Shown one piece after another: positions 24,667 to 35,368 of a DNA stretch of 64,000 nt. The notes beneath the pieces were generated by a model. The model saw only the letters and a program-made list of their open reading frames with translations. It was not told the origin of the DNA and made no database searches. Every line of letters begins with the position of its first letter. The stretch's first letter is position 1. A program made the translations under genes and the position numbers. Origin of the DNA: Melampsora larici-populina 98AG31 (lineage: Eukaryota > Basidiomycota > Pucciniomycetes > Pucciniales > Melampsoraceae); assembly GCF_000204055.1 (NCBI RefSeq), contig NW_006768781.1:337246-401245 (forward strand), read 5' to 3'.

Positions 24667-27600
24667 TCAAAATCCGAATTTGCATTTATCCAGTGATACC
24701 GTAGCTCCCAAAGCTTTGAGTTTATTCAGGATGGATTCCAAAGTTTTACAGTGTTCAGTCCATGATTCGTGAAATACTATGATGTCATCGATATAGACTA
24801 TAACATGTCCATCACGTAACTCGTCATGGAATTCCGTATCCATCATTTTTTGAAAAAATGCTGGTGCGTTTTTGATTCCGAAGGGCATCCTCTGGTATTC
24901 AAAAATTCCCAAATGCGATATTATCCTAAGAAATTTCCTGCTGTCTTTTTCTACAATATTTTGGTGGAAACCTTTCATTAGGTCCATGGTCGTAATATAT
25001 ACTGATTTTCCCAGATTCGTAATCACTTGCTCTATTCGTGGCATAGGATATCTGTCGGGCTCTGTGTACGCGTTCAGCGCTCTGAAATCTCCGCAGACGC
25101 GGGACTTGCCTCCATGCCAGGCTACTACACACGGAGTCGTTATCTCGACGTCTTCATTCTGCTGTACCTTTCTCAGTATGCCCAACGCAACTAGTTCGTT
25201 TGTGTGAACTTCAAGTTCTGCTCGGTTACGTGGGCTTGCTGGGTATGCTGCCTTGCGTAGAATCGGAGGGTACGGTTTCTCTACCGTTAGTTTTATCTGA
25301 ACTTCATATTTAGTGATTGTGCCTATTTTGTTATTACCTAGCCCAAAAGTATCCGAGAATTTTCCAACTAGTTCATGAATATCTTTCTTTTTCGACATAT
25401 CAAGGTCATCTCCTGAAACTATTCGGTTCGTCACGCTTGGAGCAAGAGTCATGATAGTTCCTGATCCCTCGTGTTCTGCGTGCCTTTCTCTCCGAGTTTG
25501 GTGAAGCGCAAATTTCTTCTTTTTATTTTCATTACCGATGGTAAAATACTTCTCACGGGTGTGTATGATATCTATTCCGTACAACAATAAAAAATCGTCC
25601 CCAAGAATAAAATATCTCGGAGTAGCATTCTCCATAACCACAAATTCTGGTTTAATTCTTACTGATCCATCAGTATGCGGGAAAATAAGGGGTACTTCTA
25701 GTACACCAATGGCTTTCAGCGTTTCTCCACAACCTCGGAACGTAGTACTACTTTTAGGTAACATATTTTCCCTCCAATGTGGAATGAGTTTTGATAAAAA
25801 CACTTCTCCTACGGCGGAACATGATGCTCCACTATCCAGTAAGCAACGGGTTTCTACTCCCTCCACTATGACTGTTGTCAGACTATGTTGTCCTAATAAA
25901 TGCGCTTTTCCCAAAGCTGGTCTTGATTTCATTTGACGGGCATTGGTAACGTGTTTACTTGTCAAGCCATTATGCCATTGCTGAGGAAGACCTGCTTCGG
26001 CTTGTAGATTCAATATGTCTGATGCTATCGTGCATGATTCAATAGCTCTGATGATACGGGTCTCTAAAGTGCGTCCTATCACTTTGGATTCATGTATAGG
26101 AGTAAATACTACTTCTGATCCTTTAATGGTTAGTTCAATCTCATCTGTATACGAGATACTCATTCCGTATTCATTCATCATGTCGGCACCAAGGACAATT
26201 TCAATATTTCTGGCATTCATTATTACTATGAAGTCAATCATCAAAATACACGGACTAGTTTCATGTAAGAATTGTATTGGTAAAGTTATCTCGCCTATCG
26301 ACTGGAGGCTTCCTGAAGCGCTAAAGTATTCTCTTTTCTGTCTTGTACGGACTTCTTTTTCCCAAAATGGCCAAATGTTATTCAAGACACGGGGTGTAAT
26401 TAAAGAGTTACATGCGCCTGAATCTATCAGCATGTGCATTTTCCAACTATTACACATAGTCGTCAAGAAAGGGCTTCCTAGTTGTTTTTCCACTGATCGC
26501 CTTTTGATGAAAACTGGTGCTTTAGCGGCATGTTCCTCTAGACATGAAATGTCCATAACTTGGAATGTGTCTTCTAACTTCGAGATATTCGTAGTCTCAG
26601 CTGATACTTCCTGGATGACTCTGTACTCACCGTCATCGTATAACGAGTCATGGTCATCCCCAAAGATGAGTTCCAATTCTTCTCCAGTGGGCGAAAGAAC
26701 TTCGTCGTCTTCTTGATCCAATAGGTTAATGTTTTTACTCTTTCGTCTACAGAGTCTGTAATCGTGCCCTGTGTCTGTGCTCCCACATGTGTCGCACTTT
26801 CCTGGTATTCTCACCACAGGGGTCTTTGTTGGTATTTGTTTAACTGGGACATTGCTGCCACTCGTTGCTTGGGTCTTCCAATCTGTAGTCGTTTTGACAA
26901 AAGGTTTATTGCGGCCAATGGAAGTACGGCGTACTACTTCTTCAAATACCGTAGTGAAACTAACGAAGTCGTCATCGTTTTCCAGCCTACTGCGTATGGC
27001 ATGGTCGAGATCTCCTGGACATTGTTCTAATATTTTGTCAATAACATCTTGTTTTGTGATTGTTGACTGGGCTGCTTGTAGACGTTTACGCTGAGTTACT
27101 AGCCACTTTACTGGGTCATTATGTGTTCTTGGATTGAAATGATCTTTGTCAAATGCCGTTTGCATACGACGTTTCCAGTCTCTGGAACCAAATTTCGAGA
27201 TGATAGCTTGTTTCCATTCTTCCCACGTGAATGGGCCGTCTAGTCTTTTCTCTAAGAACCATACTTCTGCCAATCCTGTAAACGCCAGACCCATTCTGGA
27301 AGTAATAAGAGCATCTGGGACGTGCATTGTCTCTTTGACATGGTCCACCCATTCAATGAATGTCATATGATTGTATTCGCCCTCCCCACTAAACTTAGGC
27401 CATTCTTTACTCATAGGAACTTCCTTCTTAAGAAGGTTATATAGAGTAAGATCTATGTCTGGAGTGTTCTCTGTTTTACTCAGGTTCTCTTTATTGCTAC
27501 TTTTCTCTCTTGCAATTGGAGTGCTCTGAGTCCACACTTCTCCTCTGCCATTAAGTGGTGTGTAGTATTGAATTTCTTCCGGTGGTGCTAGGTATTCTCG

Positions 27601-28284
27601 GCGCGAATCTGTTCTGAACGAGTCTTTCATGTGTGGTGGAGTTTCATGTGGGTTTGGCTCTATTCTCACTCTGTTGCGTGATTCTTGTGATCCTTGCTTA
27701 TTAAGTTGGTCGAACGTCAATTTGGATAATAGTTTGATAACTTCTTCGTTGTGGGATTTCATGACTACTAGTTCCTGGTTCTGTTGATTCACTGATGATT
27801 GAAGTTGTCTTATAACACCTTGCATACTGGAGATTTGGTCAAACGTTTTCTTAGTGTAAGGGTCCTCAGTGGGTAGCTGAATTTTTGTTTCCAGGTGTTT
27901 ATTCTCAGCTGTTCGTATCATATCTTCCACTGATTTGGCTATAGACTGAGTTATAAACACTTGTTCTCCAATCATGTTTTTGTGATTGGCTGTCAAGTTG
28001 GTCATTGCACTAGTTAACGAAACCTTTACAGCTTCCAAAACACTCGATGTCCACTGTTGCAAGTCATTCTTAAGGTAACTCACGTCGTCAGTAGATTTTT
28101 GGACTGCAGATCCTACCTGGTTTAAAGTTTTTACTTGGTCATTGATATTACCGATAAACCCAGTAATGGTTTTATCAATAATATCTAGGCGTCTGTTACA
28201 GTCACGAGTTTTAACGAGTGACTGGGTATTCTGTATTTCACGACACATCTCCTCAACGCTGCTAGTATTGGGCTCTAAATACAA
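24667..28284 (-). CDS. Gag-protease-RT polyprotein of the LTR element, two protease-like domains
   Basis: 1205 codons open on the minus strand, ended by a TGA inside RT. In order: coiled-coil N-terminus, retrotransposon Gag domain (about 330-480, HMTFIEWVDHVKETMHVPDA; FTWEEWKQAIISKF), a CCHC-type knuckle (CDTCGSTDTGHDYRLC), a first retropepsin-like segment (MHMLIDSGACNSLI), a second one (ETRCLLDSGASCSAV; YFILGDDFL), then RT from YPPILRKAAYP through YITTMDLMKGFHQ and VIVYIDDIIVF. The frame stays open upstream of 28284 for about 200 bases with no ATG, so translation must enter by splicing, frameshift or from an upstream Gag ORF. RT motifs A (MDL) and C (YIDD) are intact. Confidence 0.88.
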   Translation of the reverse strand: MYLEPNTSSVEEMCREIQNTQSLVKTRDCNRRLDIIDKTITGFIGNINDQVKTLNQVGSAVQKSTDDVSYLKNDLQQWTSSVLEAVKVSLTSAMTNLTANHKNMIGEQVFITQSIAKSVEDMIRTAENKHLETKIQLPTEDPYTKKTFDQISSMQGVIRQLQSSVNQQNQELVVMKSHNEEVIKLLSKLTFDQLNKQGSQESRNRVRIEPNPHETPPHMKDSFRTDSRREYLAPPEEIQYYTPLNGRGEVWTQSTPIAREKSSNKENLSKTENTPDIDLTLYNLLKKEVPMSKEWPKFSGEGEYNHMTFIEWVDHVKETMHVPDALITSRMGLAFTGLAEVWFLEKRLDGPFTWEEWKQAIISKFGSRDWKRRMQTAFDKDHFNPRTHNDPVKWLVTQRKRLQAAQSTITKQDVIDKILEQCPGDLDHAIRSRLENDDDFVSFTTVFEEVVRRTSIGRNKPFVKTTTDWKTQATSGSNVPVKQIPTKTPVVRIPGKCDTCGSTDTGHDYRLCRRKSKNINLLDQEDDEVLSPTGEELELIFGDDHDSLYDDGEYRVIQEVSAETTNISKLEDTFQVMDISCLEEHAAKAPVFIKRRSVEKQLGSPFLTTMCNSWKMHMLIDSGACNSLITPRVLNNIWPFWEKEVRTRQKREYFSASGSLQSIGEITLPIQFLHETSPCILMIDFIVIMNARNIEIVLGADMMNEYGMSISYTDEIELTIKGSEVVFTPIHESKVIGRTLETRIIRAIESCTIASDILNLQAEAGLPQQWHNGLTSKHVTNARQMKSRPALGKAHLLGQHSLTTVIVEGVETRCLLDSGASCSAVGEVFLSKLIPHWRENMLPKSSTTFRGCGETLKAIGVLEVPLIFPHTDGSVRIKPEFVVMENATPRYFILGDDFLLLYGIDIIHTREKYFTIGNENKKKKFALHQTRRERHAEHEGSGTIMTLAPSVTNRIVSGDDLDMSKKKDIHELVGKFSDTFGLGNNKIGTITKYEVQIKLTVEKPYPPILRKAAYPASPRNRAELEVHTNELVALGILRKVQQNEDVEITTPCVVAWHGGKSRVCGDFRALNAYTEPDRYPMPRIEQVITNLGKSVYITTMDLMKGFHQNIVEKDSRKFLRIISHLGIFEYQRMPFGIKNAPAFFQKMMDTEFHDELRDGHVIVYIDDIIVFHESWTEHCKTLESILNKLKALGATVSLDKCKFGF

Positions 28285-28484
28285 CTCAAGATGATGTAAA
28301 ACAGAGGGAAGTAATTCTTCATCTAATGGTAAGAGGGTCCTCTCGCATTCTTCACTGCCATCCCTGCTGCCTCTATTATCGAGACGATCTCGTCCCCTAC
28401 TGTCTTTCCTTGTTGTCGGTAAGATGAGTTTTGACGAGGGTAAGTGTGAAGAACTAAAGAAACTCGAGTCACCGAAATGGTGAT

Positions 28485-28844
28485 CTTATAACACCAGCAA
28501 ACGGGTGTGAGTCTAGCGGCTCTGAACACCGAAGACGAGAATGGATGACAAACCTATAAAGGTAAGATAACAGGAGCAGTGCGCCTCTTTTTCCTCAGTG
28601 AACTGATTAATATATTTCATATAGTCAACTAATATCTCTAACCTTATAACACCAGCAAACGGGTGTGAGTCTAGCGGCTCTGAACACCGAAGACGAGAAT
28701 GGATGACAAACCTATAAAGGTAAGATAACAGGAGCAGTCTGTACAACAAAGTAAAATAAAATAGAAAGTTTTAATAGAGTTTATGAGTTTGAGAAATTGT
28801 ATGAGAAATCCACTTACGCGCCTCTTTTTCCTCAGTGAACTGAT
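28485..28844. repeat. 96-bp direct repeat in the Gag region of the LTR element
   Basis: Bases 28485-28580 and 28643-28738 are the same 96-base sequence (starting CTTATAACACCAGCAAACGG, ending CAGGAGCAGT). A 27-base block beginning GCGCCTCTTTTTCC follows the first copy (28581) and recurs at 28818. The layout looks like a duplication by slippage or template switching during reverse transcription. It breaks the frame between Gag ORF 1 and the polyprotein. Confidence 0.8.
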
Positions 28845-28994
28845 GAGGGAAAAGAGGCTGACGTGGAGAAGTGAAAATCATATTTATATGTGATACTTTT
28901 TGAACTAGGTTTGAATCATGTGTATGATGAATTAGGTTTGATGTCATGTATTTGAGTTAATTGAATTTTGAGATAATGTATTTTAATAATGTTG

Positions 28995-29474
28995 TCATGT
29001 AAATGTATTTTGATAATGTATTGATGTAGTTTGATGTGTTTGATGAATTGACTTATACTCTGACAGTAAGGGACTGATTGATTGAATCTCTTGCCTGGTA
29101 CTCGCTTCTCGAACGTGCTCCAATCCCACATTGCTGGGTTCCATTGGTTGGTGTTGTCCATCAGGCATTGATGTCCTATCATTTTTAGCAGTTGGCGATA
29201 GAAGCCTTTCGCTTTGATCGTTGCTTTCTTGAAACTCTTGGAATCTCTCGCTTTTCTTGCTTTGTTCCATACTTGATAGTTCGCTTCGTACATCAAGAGA
29301 AGATCGTGCTCTTCCATCGTCAGGTCTCATCCTGGACCTTTTAGTTGTATTGGTCTGACCACTCGACTTCCTGCTTCCGATGGTGGGTTGGCTTCGTCCA
29401 CGATCATTGCCGAGTGCTCCGACTGAATCTGCGACACTGGATGATCTGGAGCTTGATCTAGTATTCGGTGCCAT
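28995..29474 (-). CDS. First ORF of the LTR element, basic serine-rich Gag-like N-terminus
   Basis: 159 codons starting ATG at 29474 (MAPNTRSSSRSSSVADSVGA). Rich in Ser, Arg and Gln with no hydrophobic core, as in the disordered N-terminus of fungal Gag proteins. It lies between the 5' LTR and the polyprotein on the same strand and is probably joined to it by splicing or was separated by the 28485 repeat. A second small frame (29533-29766, VATYQPGDDLIDYEEEQQTA) precedes it. Confidence 0.5.
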   Translation of the reverse strand: MAPNTRSSSRSSSVADSVGALGNDRGRSQPTIGSRKSSGQTNTTKRSRMRPDDGRARSSLDVRSELSSMEQSKKSERFQEFQESNDQSERLLSPTAKNDRTSMPDGQHQPMEPSNVGLEHVREASTRQEIQSISPLLSEYKSIHQTHQTTSIHYQNTFT

Positions 29475-30238
29475 AATCAGTATGGTGATGTTTGCCTAAT
29501 AAATTCTTGTTTCAAAAAATGTAAAGAAAAAACTAACGTTTGTCGTTGGTTACTTTTGGTATGATGAACTTAGATAGTTCTTGATACTGAGCTGTACGTG
29601 GAGTAGTTTCGGCTCCTCCTGAAGTAGCTTCTACAGCTTTCGTATTGTCTGCTGTTTGCTGTTCTTCTTCGTAATCAATTAAATCGTCACCTGGTTGGTA
29701 AGTTGCGACAGGTTGTACAGTATCTATTGGCACTGTTTCAGTCGAATAAGAGACGAATAATCTCAATGTTAGTATAGGTATGTTTTCGTAAAAAAAATAA
29801 AGATGAAGAAGCTTTCACTCACTCTTGTGTAGTGTCGGAAAAACTTTTTCGGTACTATCAGTACTATCAAATGAGATCGCTAGACAGTAATTCTACTGGT
29901 GTTTGCTGCAAGAGTTCCAACGATCTAAACCACGTATGATTTGCTCGTAAGATGTGTACTCCAAAGTTTGAATCGTAAATCTGGTCTGTAAATGGGTTTT
30001 CTTGATAAAATTCAGAGTATGGTAACTCTTGAAGTAACTCGAGGGAGAAGCGGTCTAGACTTTGAAATGAAATAGTGAAAAAAGAGTTTTCTAGGTTGTT
30101 TTGAATCAAGACTCGGCTCAACGTGCTAGTCGTATAACGTCCAAGTGGAAAAAAGAAAGGTTTGCTGGGTTTTTTGTTTTGAAGTAAAAAAAAAAATCAA
30201 AACTTCTTTTTGTAAAAAAAAGAGATGAGGCCCCCAAA

Positions 30239-32087
30239 TGTCAGCCTGACTATAACTGCGGTAGCTAAATGAGTAAGAAGTTGAGAGGCTGAAGCTTACT
30301 TTCACGAAATGTAGATGTCTTCTCTAGATCAGAATATCGTAATCTTCGGTTCTTCGTGTTTAGTGTTAATTTCTTGAGTTAAGTACGAGTCTTTTAACCA
30401 ACTCGTCTACTAAAGTGAATACCGAGGTAGACTTGCTTTAGGTGTGCTTTAGCAGTAGTGAAGGAACTTGAGTTCGATCAAAGGTGTAGAAAGAAAATAA
30501 AGACGAGATCTTCAGTCGAATAACCCTAGTTAAACGATCTTTAAAGAAGTCGTGAAGCGAAAAAACAATACTACCTTTGCTAAAAAGGTTGACCGGGTCG
30601 ACCGCGAAGGAGAAGAGAAGAGCTGCCAAATTTGGCCGCAGCCTGCTGCGCAGCGCATCCAAATTCCAATTTCGCTCGATTCAAAAAATGATTGAGTTGT
30701 CAAAAAAATTGATGTGACTGTCTTATGGCAACTATTGAGATTAGTTACAATCAGTATTAAGCTCATTACGTTGAGATTGTGCAGACAGCCGACTTGCAAC
30801 CGGCATCACATGGTGTTGGACGTTATATCATCCAAGCTTTCTTGGTGCAAACAGTAAGGCGTGACATCTGCCCAGATGTGATGCACAGCCCGGCGTGTGT
30901 TCGAGTCGCCTTCATGTTTTTTTTGAGCTTGGATGGTTCTACCTCATGATACAAAAAAAGCACAAGTCTTTTAAAAACTTTTTTTTTCCTTACCCCCAAA
31001 AAGTTCAAAGAGGGTCATCAGGTAACAATGATGGCACTGACACATCTCTGAGATGTACTTCTCAATTTTACTTCAAAATTTCAGCAAAAGGGCAACACCA
31101 TGGGGATTGAACCCACCAACAGCTGTACACAATATCGACAGCTTGTAGCAGCCGGTACTGTATACTATTGGTCCACAGCAATTTTTGTTTCTTGGATTTG
31201 GCAAGATATCGATCAAATCGAAACGAGTCGCAAAAGCCAGCTGTTGGCGCGACTTTGTCATAATCTAAATCAACTGAGTATCGGTCGTGACCAGTCTCGG
31301 TATCTACCATAACCACCAGGTCACGTTGAGTGTTTTGACAACCTGATCATTTTTTGAATCGAGCGAAATTGGAATTTGGATGCGCTGCGCAGCAGGCTGC
31401 GGCCAAATTTGGCAGCTCTTCTCTTCTCCTTCGCGGTCGACCCGGTCAACCTTTTTAGCAAAGGTAGTAAAAGGATTTGGTTCAAGGAAGAGGTGATGAA
31501 ACGATGAAATGACTAAGTCGTACAATAGTTTTGAAAGAGCTCTAAATCTAGATAGCTAACAATTGCACAAGTTTAGTGGGAAGACTATTGTAGAAAGGTC
31601 AATCGAAAAGGAGAAAAGGTAAAAGGTATGTTTAAAGTAGTTGTTGTAAAGTTTTTAAAGTAAGATAATCGGATGATTCTTTTCCCTTTAGGTCGAACGT
31701 TGGTTTATTTATATCTGGATCTTTCTACTGAGCTACTGTTTGGTCAGTGTCTCATTTCGTAGTTTCCAGGGTTTTCAAGTTACTAATAACATGGAACCCT
31801 GGTCTGGATAGGAATCATTCTGCCTGGTTACTTCGTACTTGGTCTGAACGAAGTGGGAATAACTAAAGGGCTGGTTAGGACCTTTACGTCATAAGGGTTT
31901 TCTTTGACTCGGCGTTTTTATCATCTGGTCTATAGGTTTTTCTCAGCTCCTTGTTTTATATGTATAATACACTCTTGAAACTCGAGTGATAGAGTTGTAA
32001 GTTTTTAGTTTTTTGTATATCATTATTTTATGTATTTTATGTTCAATCTATGGGGGTTCTGCTCTGCAGAACCTCTCCTGGTTGACA
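30239..32087 (-). repeat. 5' LTR (right copy) interrupted by a TIR element
   Basis: Same sequence as 20169-21115, split at 30570 by the 30571-31467 insertion and resumed at 31470. Together with the left LTR and the ATGTT duplication it defines the element ends. Transcription of the retroelement would start in this LTR and run leftward. Confidence 0.9.
30571..31467. mobile_element. 897-bp TIR element with TA target duplication, inserted in the LTR
   Basis: Ends are CTACCTTTGCTAAAAAGG and inverse, arms about 150 bases with near identity. Flanked by TA at 30569-30570 and 31468-31469. The intact left LTR reads ACAATAAAAGG where this copy reads ACAATA[element]TAAAAGG, so the insertion site and the duplicated TA are directly proven. 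TA duplication indicates the Tc1/mariner/pogo group; no transposase is encoded. It is related at its ends to the larger element at 55591-57270. Confidence 0.92.
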
Positions 32088-32243
32088 ATGTTACAATTCT
32101 TTTTAATGCAAGTTACCGACTGTCAAAAGTGTTTGTGGCAGCCCTTAAGCTTGTCCAAAGCTTTAGCAGGGTCCCTTTTGTTGAATACTTCCTTCTGGGC
32201 CAAAGAAAAAGTTGACCACTTGTTGAACCAAGAGCAACACAGC

Positions 32244-32935
32244 CACAGGTACTGTACTGGTACAGTACCTTTGATACTCAGTACAGTACCTCAACCTAGG
32301 TATCAGAAATAATGGTACTATAGTATTGTACCTAAAATTAGGTATGATACTTGCTACAGTACCCAGCGCTACAAACACAATATAACTTGGGCCTAGTACT
32401 GTACCTACCATCATCACAGGTGCTGTATGATACCACTACCTGTGGACAATGTGAAGTCACTGTACAATACCGCCAGGTACTGTACTGTACCATGACTTTT
32501 TAGGTACGGTACCTTCTTCCCAGTGAAGCCATGAAATATTTGAAAAATTAGTGTGTATATACCTACTCTGATGATTATTCAAAAAGCAAGGAGTGTCCTG
32601 TTTGGGAAATTGAGTGTCATCATGTGTCAAGGGGTTGGGTACTAAAAGCAAGGAAAGGGCCAAGGGGTGAGTCATCAGCCTAGTGGTAGGTACTGGCAGG
32701 TACAGTACCTCAAATTAGGTATGGTACCGGGAATAGTACCTGATTGCTTTTCCTGGCCAGGCCAGGTACCTAGTATTGTACCTGCAGTCAGGTACAATAC
32801 TTGGTAGACTACCTTTTAAAAAAATGGGTTGAAGTGGCCTCAGGTACAGGAGTGACAGGAAGGTACAATACTTCCAGGTCCTGTACTGTCCCAAATAGGT
32901 ACTTCACTGTACAATACTGTTACTAGTACAGTACC
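32244..32935. repeat. Dense array of degenerate GTAC palindromes
   Basis: More than 25 copies of palindromic or near-palindromic units built on GGTACAGTACC / GGTACTGTACC, GGTACAATAC and AGGTATGATAC, spaced 10-40 bases. No fixed repeat length, so it is not a simple tandem satellite. It abuts the 3' end of the MULE transposase gene at 32923. Confidence 0.7.
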
Positions 32936-34475
32936 TGTGGCTGCATTGCCAAGAGGTCATGTTTCTGGAAGGTGAGTTCAGCTTTGGTTATCTGTTTGAG
33001 AAGTGTAGTGAAATGCGGCTGGTGATGATTGACATCAAGGGCGCACATCCAGGTAAGTTGGATGGGTATCCAACGGTGCATCACATCACCATACATTGAA
33101 GTAGTGAGGAGGTATCTGTTGTTGAAAAACGGGTAGGTGGCATCAGATAGGAGCCTGCCCGAATAGATCTTACCTGTTTGGTCATGACACACCAGTTGAT
33201 CAGCCATCCACTTGGTCTGAAATGTTATGTGGACATCATTTCCTAGAAGGGAAGTGGATATCAAATGTAGGCCGTTTCTACAATTGAACAAAATCAAATT
33301 GATGGTATGGGGAGAAGGTGGAGAGAGAGAGAGAGAGGTAATCCAAAAGTTGAGGGAAATAGAATGCAACGTACCTGCCCCAGTGCATGAGGTCTATGAT
33401 CAGATGGTCTCCTCTGCCTTTGCTTTCTTTCTTGGGCATGAGGCTCTTCTCAGCTAAAACCTTTTGACACAAGTAACCTAGGTGTCCTCCATGGGAAAAG
33501 GCCGGATGGATGTTGACTACTGGAGGGGTAGATGTTTGACCAGCGCCAGCCTGGCCCACCTGGTATGCCACAATAAGAATCAACACAATCAGTGATGAGA
33601 CATGGATTTGTTGATTACACGTGGAGTTGATCTTGCCTCACTTGGAGTACCAAAGGGCCCGCCTTAGGAGTTTTCACCAGCTCTTCCGTTAGCTCCATCA
33701 TTGACATCAGATCAGCCTTTTTCAAAGTTGGCCAAGGATGATTATGAACCCCAGAGTAACAAAGGACGGCCCATCCAGTTCCCATCTCAATATTTACTTG
33801 AAAGGAAGTTTCCTCACATTTGGTCCAGATGTGATTTCCACTACATTCTACAGCAGGGCAGACAGGATGTCTGGTAGTAATCAGAAACAGATCAATTGTT
33901 CAGGTGCCCATGAGTAAATCCAGATGGACCGGAGAAGAACAAGAAGGAAATTGAGAGAGAAATGATAATACTAAGGAAAACTTACTTGATAATGAAATCT
34001 GTTGCTTTCCCTTCAGCTGTAGGTGGTGGCCCAGCAGAATTGTAAAAATCATCATCACATTGTAATACACCAAGACACATGTACCAGATTGTTTTCCAGG
34101 GGCCCTTCTTGGAACCATGGGACTTCTAGGTATGGGTGAAGGCAATATGAGCAAAGTTGATAACTTTGGCACCAGGCTTGCGGACAAAGACAGTGTCACC
34201 GTTGGGATAACATGGATTGCGTTGAGAGTCAATGGTGCATCTGTAATCAATGAATGTCTGTAGTTCACCTGTAGCCGGCACAGGTACCTTAAACTTTTTG
34301 CCCTTCTTGATGGGTTTACGGTTTGTTTTTCTTAGGGCTAGGAGGTGGAGTATTGGACACATGGGATACTGGAAGCAATGACGGAAGTTCATACTGAGTG
34401 GGAAGATTTAATGTAGCAACTGGGTCAGGAGAAGTTGAATGTTCCAATGAACTGGTGTATTCAGATTCAGACATG
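32923..34475 (-). pseudogene. MULE-type transposase gene with WRKY-GCM1 zinc finger, multi-exon, truncated
   Basis: Reading leftward from ATG 34475: a Ser/Pro-rich start (MSESEYTSSLEHSTSPDPVA), then KKFKVPVPATGELQTFIDYR with CTIDSQRNPCYPNGD (GCM-like segment, reached by a frame change near 34320), then WKTIWYMCLGVLQCDDDF, a third segment with CPAVECSGNHIWTKC and GVHNHPWP (Cys-Cys-His-X-His zinc finger of the WRKY-GCM1 type), then IHPAFSHGGHLGYLCQKVLA, and finally SDATYPFFNNRYLLTTSMYG plus HRWIPIQLTWMCAL, the first catalytic Asp region of MULE transposases. Segments are separated by GT-AG-like introns. The remaining catalytic domain is missing beyond the GTAC array, so the copy is dead. Confidence 0.7.
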
Positions 34476-35368
34476 ACCAAACAATAATTTGAGGTAAGGT
34501 AGGGTTGATTGATTTGAGATGAGTATCAGGTGCAACCAAATATGTATAAGGAATATAACTGGAAGATCTCATGGATTTGATTGAAGTAAAGAATCTGATA
34601 GATTTGATAAAGCCAACAAGTTCAAAGCAATTGATAGATCCAGGAAGAGATGAAGGACTCTGGCAAGTGACTGGCCGGGGATGATAAACTGATTGGATGG
34701 TTGGTGATTGAAAGACATAGTCATTGGGGGTATCCATTCCAAGTAAGGATATGCAGGATGGTAAGTCCCATTGTATCATCATTGGTCAGTTCAAGAGAGG
34801 TGTCAATCCAAAATTTGTTCCAATAACAATGATGATGTACCGTAAGCACAAGATCAAATCAAAGGTGTGGGAGATGGTGATTCTGATCTGGGAGGGAAGT
34901 TGAGATAGGTAGCTTCCTTTTGTTGACATTGAGGGTGGGGGTATAGTTGTTGTTGTTTGTGATGGTAGAGTTTGTTGGATGGAACAAGGTTAGGGCAGCA
35001 AGAGGTAGGGCAGAGGGATGTGGGAGGATAGGGGGATGCCAGTCGGATATGTCTGTGACGCCCTGCGTATTGCCAATTGGATTTGGTCATGCGTGTAAAT
35101 TCATGATTTGAGGGTGGTCCTTTGAATTATTACACTGCAGGTTTTTGCGTCCAGCTTTGAGTGTAGAGACTGTTGAGGGTAAATTTGGAAATCTGGGGCT
35201 CATACACAGTTTTACACTGTACTTTTTTTACACAAAATGTTGTATGTAAAATATTGGGTGTAAAAGTGTAAGTTGGTCACGTGCTATTACACTTTTACAC
35301 TGGATATTTTACACTTCACTTTTTACACTTAAAAAATTTGGTCTGATGGAGTGTAATATTGTAACTGA
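34476..35368. other. Non-coding; ends in a TTTTACAC-repeat patch
   Basis: No gene supported to 35100. Bases 35195-35360 repeat TTTACACT/AGTGTAAA motifs in both orientations and seem to continue beyond the next element at 36900-36935 (AGAGTGTAAATTG, GAGTGTACAAAT). They look like an older TIR element split by the 35369-36883 insertion. Confidence 0.4.

Larger units (their letters stand above)
20169..32087 (-). mobile_element. Complete Ty3/gypsy-type LTR retrotransposon with chromodomain integrase, nested insertions
   Basis: Both LTRs are present (20169-21115 and 30239-32087), beginning TGTCAGCC and ending GGTTGACA, so the element has TG...CA ends. The whole is flanked by the 5-bp duplication ATGTT (20164-20168 and 32088-32092). 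Coding order on the minus strand is Gag, protease, RT, RNase H, integrase, which is the Ty3/gypsy order. A primer-binding-site-like TGGGGGCC begins two bases inside the 5' LTR. Two nonsense codons plus a hAT insertion (23138-24322) inactivate pol, and a TA-flanked TIR element (30571-31467) sits in the 5' LTR. The LTRs differ at only a few sites apart from that insertion, so integration was fairly recent. Confidence 0.92.

Noticed and set aside
25538..27094. Several plus-strand frames inside the LTR element
   Set aside because: Antisense shadows of the polyprotein, which has recognisable Gag, protease and RT motifs on the minus strand.
30823..31316. Short frames inside the LTR-inserted TIR element
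   Set aside because: No transposase motif; the interior is non-coding.
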